Shown here: piece by piece, positions 59,302 to 64,000 of the stretch
How the letters are laid out: the number at the start of each line of letters is the position of its first letter
Position numbering within the stretch: position 1 is the first letter of the stretch
NCBI RefSeq assembly: GCF_004212635.1
Contig: NZ_PSRT01000013.1
Coordinates: 1 to 64,000, forward strand
Reading direction: 5' to 3'
Source of the DNA: Bradyrhizobium genosp. SA-3
Lineage (GTDB): Bacteria; Pseudomonadota; Alphaproteobacteria; Rhizobiales; Xanthobacteraceae
Length of the DNA stretch: 64,000 bases
Program-made: the position numbers and the translations under genes
Notes under the pieces: model-generated
Seen by the model: only the letters and a program-made list of their open reading frames with translations
Databases searched by the model: none
What the model was told of the DNA's origin: nothing

Positions 59302-59661
59302 TCACACGCAAACCGCCTCGACATTGTTGCCATCAGGGTCGATCAGGAACGCCGCATAATAGGTCGGGCTGTAATCCTTGCGCGGGCCGGCGCCGCCATT
59401 GTCGCGACCGCCGTTCTTCAGGCCTTCGCTGTGGAACGCCTTCACCGCGTCATGGTCCTTGGCGCGAAACGCGATGTGGGCGCCGTCGGCCTTGCGTACC
59501 TTGTTCAGATGCAGCCACAGCGCCGGCTCGCCCTTCGGCCCGAAGCCGGCATAGCCGTCGCCGCTCGAGCACAGGACATGGCCGAGCGGCGCCAGCACCG
59601 CGGTGTAGAAGCGCGTGGCGGCGTCGAGATCGGCAACGCGCAATCCGATGTGGTCGTACAT
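59302..59661 (-). CDS. VOC-family (glyoxalase/bleomycin-resistance-like) protein
   Basis: A 119-aa single vicinal-oxygen-chelate domain: MYDHIGLRVADLDAATRFYT, AHIAFRAKDHDAVKAFH and AAFLIDPDGNNVEAVCV. The metal-type positions H4, H63-like and E near the C-terminus are present. Close relatives are annotated only as VOC or glyoxalase-like. Start at the ATG at 59661, with GGAGA five bases upstream; a second in-frame ATG lies at 59673. Confidence 0.85.
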   Translation of the reverse strand: MYDHIGLRVADLDAATRFYTAVLAPLGHVLCSSGDGYAGFGPKGEPALWLHLNKVRKADGAHIAFRAKDHDAVKAFHSEGLKNGGRDNGGAGPRKDYSPTYYAAFLIDPDGNNVEAVCV

Positions 59662-59765
59662 GTTCGTCTCCATTTGCAAAGCGCGCCGCAACTGGCGCGC
59701 GCCGGAGCCGAAGCTAGTCGAGGGGAGGTGGGACGCTCTTGGAAAATCTTGCGCTCGGTGGCCGG

Positions 59766-60125
59766 TTAGGTCGCCGGCGTCTCCGCCTGCCACCGGATCA
59801 CCCGCTTCAGATGATGGACCTGGACCCACATGTTGGCTCCGATCACACTGACCGTTGCGACGATCAACGCCGTGAGCTTCTGCGGTTTATGGAGGGCGAG
59901 GACGAGCAGGAACGCGGACAGGACCGCCGTGACGCCGAAGCTGGACCAGAGCCCGATGAGGCGTGGTGCAAACCAGGTCGGCTTCCCATCGGGGCCCCAT
60001 TGCATCGGAATCTTGCGGCAGCTGATCTGGCGGCCGTAGTAGACGGCGCAGCCCGCGATGAAGGCGAGCCCCACGGCAAGCGCGATCAGCGCGGCCGCAA
60101 TCACGTTATCTGAGGCACTGTCCAT
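59766..60125 (-). CDS. Small membrane protein, function unknown
   Basis: A 119-aa protein with about three membrane segments (residues 8-29, 60-80 and 85-102) and a cysteine-rich loop YGRQISCRKIPMQWGPDGKPTWF cut here into QISCRKIPMQW and PDGKPTWFAPRLIG. The P-D-G-K-P-T pattern before the second helix recalls SdpI/YhfC-type small membrane proteins. No operon partner. I cannot assign a function. Confidence 0.6.
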   Translation of the reverse strand: MDSASDNVIAAALIALAVGLAFIAGCAVYYGRQISCRKIPMQWGPDGKPTWFAPRLIGLWSSFGVTAVLSAFLLVLALHKPQKLTALIVATVSVIGANMWVQVHHLKRVIRWQAETPAT

Positions 60126-60255
60126 CTGCCGGCTCGTCGCATTGAAGAGGCGTTGATTCGCCCTTCGGTTGTAGTACCGCGCGATGTGCCGCGAGCGCCA
60201 GCGCGTCGCGCCTGTCTGGTCAACAGACTGTTACCTGCAACGCGCCGCACCTGTC

Positions 60256-61095
60256 TCAGTTGAGGACGAGGCGTTCCCCAAAAATGCTGCGTTCCCCCTT
60301 CGAGGCCTGACGGAACTTGGTTGGCGACACGCCCGCGGCGCGGTGGAAGGTGCGGACGAAGTTGGAAAGGTCGCCAAAGCCGACGTCATAAGCGATGTCG
60401 GTGACCGCGATGTCTTCATCAGTGAGCAGCCGCGCGGCGTGCCGCAGGCGCGAGCGCACCAGATATTGATGCGGGGTGACACCGAGCACGCTCGAGAACA
60501 GTCGCAGGAAATGGAATGGGCTGAGGCCCACTTGCCGCGCGGCCTGTTCCAGGTCGACTTCGGATTGCGAATTGTCATCGATCCACAGCGCAGCTTCCAC
60601 CGCGCGCCGGCGGTCGCGCGCGGTCGGCGGTGCCTGCTTGCGCGCCTTACCCGAGGCGACATCGACAAAACGACCGGCCAGGATGTGACCGATTTCGTCG
60701 AGGCCGATGTCGCTGTTGCCATCTGCCGCCGTCTGGGCGAGCTCACCGAACACCATCAGCTCGGGCAGCGGCGGCGTCGCGCCGATCTGCCAGACCTCGC
60801 GACGTCCGCCGAGGGCGTCGACCAGATCCTCACTGAGGAAAAAGCACAGGCAGACGTCGCCGGACACGTGCTCATGCGTGCAGGTGTATTCCTCGCCGGG
60901 GGCGCCGACCAGCATCGAGCCCGCCACAAGCTCGAAGAAGCCGGCGCGGCAATGGCAGCCAAAGCTGCCCGAACGGACATAGGCGATGGAATGGCCGGTG
61001 CGGCATTCGGCAAACGGCGTGTCGTCCGGTCCTGCATCGCAGCGAAACTCGGAGACGGTCATCGAGCGTGTCGTCAGTAGCGTGGTCGCGTCCAT
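60256..61095 (-). CDS. AraC-family transcriptional regulator
   Basis: A 279-aa regulator with an N-terminal cupin-like sensor domain containing several cysteines ([31 protein letters not shown]) and a C-terminal AraC double helix-turn-helix ([19 protein letters not shown], then [20 protein letters not shown]). Target genes are not evident. It is divergent from the 119-aa membrane protein only through a short gap and precedes the MGMT gene on the same strand. Confidence 0.85.
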   Translation of the reverse strand: MDATTLLTTRSMTVSEFRCDAGPDDTPFAECRTGHSIAYVRSGSFGCHCRAGFFELVAGSMLVGAPGEEYTCTHEHVSGDVCLCFFLSEDLVDALGGRREVWQIGATPPLPELMVFGELAQTAADGNSDIGLDEIGHILAGRFVDVASGKARKQAPPTARDRRRAVEAALWIDDNSQSEVDLEQAARQVGLSPFHFLRLFSSVLGVTPHQYLVRSRLRHAARLLTDEDIAVTDIAYDVGFGDLSNFVRTFHRAAGVSPTKFRQASKGERSIFGERLVLN

Positions 61096-61187
61096 GCCGC
61101 CTTATCTAGGCATGATCCGGAAAAGTGTTAGCGGTTTTCCGACGAGAGCATGCCAAAAACAAAACTGAGGTGCGATCAGATCGCACT

Positions 61188-61765
61188 TTAGGTGGACGGT
61201 CTCGGCGGGGTAACGGGCAGCAGCACCTCGAACAGCGTCTTGCTGGCGACGGGATGAGCGCCCTCGAGCGCCAGAAGCCGCCGCTTGGAGATCACGCCGC
61301 CGTAAGGCGAGAGCCGGTCGGTATAGTTGCCGGCCTCCAGCACCCGGTGGCAGGGCACGATCAGCATGTAGGGATTTTTCGCGATCGCTGCGCCACCGAA
61401 TGTGCGGCACCGGAGGCGCCGAGCGCCTTGGCGACCTCGTGATAGGTGCGTGTCTCCCCGCGCGGAATGGTGCAAGCAAATTCGTAGACGCGCCGGTTGA
61501 AGCCGGGCACGCCGCCAGCGTCCAGGCTGACATCGGGAAAATCGGGGTCGCTGCCTTGCAGCAGACCTACGATGCCCTCGATCGCAAGCTCGGCGTTTTC
61601 GGACGGCCGCTGCTCGCGCGCCTCGGGATGGATCTGGAAAATCCGGCGGCGGGTGTCGATCTCCCGCGCCTCCGGCAATTGCACGGCGACCACGCCGGTG
61701 CTGCTCCAGATGATGCCACAGCGCCCTATGGCCGTGTCGAATATCGCATAAGCACGCCCCACCAT
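61188..61765 (-). pseudogene. ogt: Methylated-DNA--protein-cysteine methyltransferase, frameshifted
   Basis: An MGMT/Ogt repair protein in two frames. The frame from the ATG at 61765 gives VGRAYAIFDTAIGRC..., RGETRTYHEVAKALGASGAA, then fails near 61390. The next frame continues AAIAKNPYMLIVPCHRVLEA, with the active-site cysteine in PCHRV, to a stop at 61188. One G missing from a GGG run explains the shift. If translated as read the protein would lack its active site. It may be a true loss or a sequencing error. Confidence 0.8.
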
Positions 61766-61938
61766 GCACACGCCCCACTCAGTGCACGTTTCTCCCCAGA
61801 CCGGCGATCATAACACCGCCACAATCCGGCGCACCTGGAATCTTGCCAAAACGTTAAGAAGCGTCAGGCCGGCCGCGCCAAAGCGCTTGGCGCGCGGCGC
61901 CGTCTCGGCTAGTCAGGAAGGGCGCAAGCTGCGCATCC

Positions 61939-62012
61939 GCGGGCGTAGTTCAATGGTAGAACGGCAGCTTCCCAAGCTGCATACGAGGGTTCGATTCCCT
62001 TCGCCCGCTCCA
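61939..62012 (+). tRNA. tRNA-Gly (anticodon CCC)
   Basis: A 74-base gene including an encoded CCA. Acceptor GCGGGCG / CGCCCGC, D-arm with TAGTTCAATGGTAGAA, anticodon stem GCAGC / GCTGC around the loop TTCCCAA (anticodon CCC, reads GGG), and T-arm GAGGGTTCGATTCCCTT. All stems close. Confidence 0.96.
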
Positions 62013-62050
62013 AGCTTTTCCAGTTCCGGCGAATCTCGACCGCTGCACGG

Positions 62051-63043
62051 CTAGTTCGACAGGCTCCGCAAAAACTCCACGAGCGCCGCGTTCACCTCCG
62101 CCGGCCGCTCCTGCTGCGTCCAGTGTCCGCAGCCCGGCAGCATCTTGATCTCGCGGAGCTGCGGCACCCATTGTCGCATGTTGGCGAGATGCTCGGCGGC
62201 GCCGGGGAAGGCAAGGACCATGTCATGGTCGCCAGCGATGAAGAGCGAGGGCACGACCACCTTCACGCCCTCGAAGGCACCCATCAGCTCCCAGTTGCGA
62301 TCGATGTTGCGGTAGTAATTGAGCGGCCCGCGAAATCCGCTGCGGGCAAATTCGGCGCCATAATGGTCGAGGTCGGCGCCGTTCAGCCATGAGGGCAGCG
62401 GCACCTGCACCTTCGGCAGCATGCCGTCCTTGCGCGAGACCATCCCGATGCCAACAGTCCTGCCGGCGCGCTCGGCATTGGCGCGGATCGCTGCCGCCCC
62501 TTCGCCGGAACCGCCGAAGAGCATGGCGCCGAGTGTTGCGCGCGGATCCCTTTCGAATTCCGCTTCGGCGACACCCGGCTCCTGAAAGTACAGCTGATAG
62601 AACTGCGCATCCGCCGTCTGCGGCATGACGCTGGTCGGCCGCACTGGGCTGCGTGGGCGATAGGGTACGCTGAGGATGGCGGCAGCACGGAAGCGATCGG
62701 GCCGAAGGCGCGCCGTGTGCCAGGCGATTGTCGCGCCCCAGTCATGCCCGACGATAACGGCGTCCTTGGCCTCGAACGCGTCGAGCACGCCGACGAGATC
62801 GCCGACCATGTGGAAGAACGTATACTGGTCGATCGCTTCCGGCCGGTCGCTCTTGCCGTAGCCGCGCATGTCGGGCGCGACAGCGCGGTAGCCGGCCGCT
62901 GCCAGCGCCTCGAGCTGGTGACGCCAGGAGTACCAGCCTTCCGGAAAGCCGTGGCAGAGCAGCACCATTGGCCCCTCGCCCTGCTCGGCGACGTTGAGGC
63001 TGATGCCGTTGGCCTTGATCGTCCGCTGCGTCGGTTCGCCCAT
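62051..63043 (-). CDS. Epoxide-hydrolase-like alpha/beta hydrolase
   Basis: A 330-aa alpha/beta hydrolase of the soluble epoxide hydrolase type. HGFPEGWYSW carries the oxyanion motif, the nucleophile elbow is GHDWGATIAW (Asp nucleophile), the acid is in IAGDHDMVLA and the histidine in GCGHWTQQE. The cap contains tyrosines as expected for epoxide opening (YYRNIDRNWEL, QFYQLYFQEPG). The ATG at 63043 follows GGGAGG. Epoxide versus other substrate is not certain. Confidence 0.87.
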   Translation of the reverse strand: MGEPTQRTIKANGISLNVAEQGEGPMVLLCHGFPEGWYSWRHQLEALAAAGYRAVAPDMRGYGKSDRPEAIDQYTFFHMVGDLVGVLDAFEAKDAVIVGHDWGATIAWHTARLRPDRFRAAAILSVPYRPRSPVRPTSVMPQTADAQFYQLYFQEPGVAEAEFERDPRATLGAMLFGGSGEGAAAIRANAERAGRTVGIGMVSRKDGMLPKVQVPLPSWLNGADLDHYGAEFARSGFRGPLNYYRNIDRNWELMGAFEGVKVVVPSLFIAGDHDMVLAFPGAAEHLANMRQWVPQLREIKMLPGCGHWTQQERPAEVNAALVEFLRSLSN

Positions 63044-63224
63044 GTCGTCGCCTCCCTGACATGATTGTTGGGAGCATCCTAATCGGGCCTCAGGGCTGCG
63101 CAAAGATTCTAATATATTGCACTGTCGTTCCCGGCGTTCGCCTCTCGCCCAGCCTAGGCTCTTGCCCAGGCGGCATGCGGTCCTTGCGCCGGGCAACGCT
63201 TGGATGAAGGCCAGGGCTGAAAAA

Positions 63225-63806
63225 ATGGACCAGCAGAAACTCGATCGCGCGATCGGTCGCCGCCTGAAGACGCTGAGGACGCAGGCGGGCATGACGTTGA
63301 ACGAACTCGCGGCGCGCTCAGGCGTCAGCCGGGCCATGATCGGGCGGGTGGAGCGGGCGCAGAGCAGCGCGACAGCCGCGCTGCTCGGAAAACTCTGCGC
63401 GGCGCTGGACGTGTCGCTGAGCGATGTCGTCGCGCTGGCCGAGAAGCCGCCGGAGCGGCTGGTGCGGCTTGCCGACCAGCCGCATTGGCGCGATCCCGAC
63501 AGCGGCTATCGGCGGCGTCATGCCTCGCCGCCGGATGCGGCAAGCGGCATCGAGATCATCGTCGTCGACCTGCCGGCCGGCGCCCGTGTTTCCTACAGTC
63601 CCTGGGGTCGCAACGCCTTCACCCAGCAACTGTTGATGCTGGAGGGCGCCATCGCGGTGCATATCGATGCCAAGGCGGTGCGGCTGCGCGAGGGTGATTG
63701 CCTGGACTTTGACGTGATGCGCGCGGTGATGTTCGAGAACGAGACCCGGCAGGATGCACGCTACGTCATCATCACGCGACGCGGCGCCTCCTACGGCAAG
63801 ATGTGA
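63225..63806 (+). CDS. XRE-cupin transcriptional regulator
   Basis: A 193-aa regulator with an N-terminal XRE helix-turn-helix (about residues 10-65: MTLNELAARSGVSRAMIGRV) and a C-terminal cupin domain (about 115-190: SYSPWGRNAFTQQLLMLEG, then LREGDCLDFDVM). Such proteins sense small metabolites through the cupin. ATG at 63204 or 63225; I use 63225. It precedes an acetyltransferase gene by 42 bases and may regulate it. Confidence 0.83.
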   Translation: MDQQKLDRAIGRRLKTLRTQAGMTLNELAARSGVSRAMIGRVERAQSSATAALLGKLCAALDVSLSDVVALAEKPPERLVRLADQPHWRDPDSGYRRRHASPPDAASGIEIIVVDLPAGARVSYSPWGRNAFTQQLLMLEGAIAVHIDAKAVRLREGDCLDFDVMRAVMFENETRQDARYVIITRRGASYGKM

Positions 63807-63848
63807 TGGCACTGACGCGATCCGAGACGCTGGAGTGAAGCCTTGACG

Positions 63849-64000
63849 ATGCAGATCCGCACCGGCGACACCTTCGATCCCCGCGTCATCGCGCTGCTCG
63901 ATCATCACGTCACGGCGGCGCGGGCGCAGACCGCGCCGGGTAGCGCCCATGCACTCGATCTCGCGGGGCTTCGCGCGCCTGACATCGCGTTCTGGACCAG
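63849..64000 (+). CDS. GNAT-family acetyltransferase, partial at window edge
   Basis: The first 50 codons of a gene cut by the window end: MQIRTGDTFDPRVIALLDHH, then ARAQTAPGSAHALDLAGL and DIAFW. This opening is typical of a GNAT acetyltransferase group common in rhizobia. The acetyl-CoA site lies outside the window. A TTG at 63843 could extend the start by two codons. Confidence 0.7.
   Translation, partial: MQIRTGDTFDPRVIALLDHHVTAARAQTAPGSAHALDLAGLRAPDIAFWT

Overview
The window is high-GC alphaproteobacterial chromosome, and I read it as Bradyrhizobium or a very close relative. The grounds are a BjaR/BjaI-type quorum-sensing pair, a GcrA cell-cycle regulator, a SAM-II riboswitch in front of metZ, alphaproteobacterial gene orders (phoR-pstSCAB-phoU-phoB and argD-argF-hslO), and several families of long palindromic intergenic repeats. 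It contains no phage, IS element, CRISPR array or rRNA. One tRNA is present, tRNA-Gly(CCC).

Layout. 0.2-11.8 kb: a type II NADH dehydrogenase, an orphan aromatic-type substrate-binding protein, and a minus-strand operon aroE / binding protein / livH / livM / livG / livF / quiC with an upstream LysR gene. I interpret this operon as uptake and breakdown of quinate/shikimate-type compounds to protocatechuate. 12.2-14.3 kb: quorum-sensing island with a 58-codon small ORF, bjaR, a lux-box-like palindrome, bjaI, a 72-aa companion gene and a terminator. 14.4-31.0 kb: benzoate module, with a LIV-type transporter (livHMGF, no binding protein of its own), BoxR, benzoate-CoA ligase, an alpha/beta hydrolase, boxC and boxB. 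Inside this stretch lie a Rieske oxygenase / glutamine-synthetase-like pair with a divergent IclR regulator, a PRC-barrel protein and a truncated haemoglobin. A palindromic TGCA operator recurs before the transporter and before boxC. 31-36.8 kb: SDR dehydrogenase, polysaccharide deacetylase, BON/OmpA-like envelope protein with a small membrane protein, and a YbhN-like membrane protein. 36.8-43.6 kb: the phosphate regulon phoR-pstSCAB-phoU-phoB with a Pho box. 43.8-48.9 kb: gcrA, argD-argF-hslO, apaG. 49-52 kb: an OpgC-like acyltransferase co-transcribed with two SGNH-hydrolase-fold proteins, one of which has lost its catalytic motifs. 52.2-54.8 kb: metZ under a SAM-II riboswitch, and dcd. 54.9-64 kb: mixed housekeeping and accessory genes (PAS protein, an unrecognised 350-aa protein, MATE transporter, SRPBCC, VOC, AraC regulator, MGMT, tRNA, epoxide-hydrolase-like enzyme, XRE-cupin regulator, partial acetyltransferase). 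The MATE and MGMT genes each carry an apparent single-base deletion.

Together the first half is a plant/soil aromatic-acid catabolic region interrupted by the acyl-homoserine-lactone genes. The second half is core phosphate, arginine, methionine and envelope metabolism. All calls come from reading the sequence; no database search was run.
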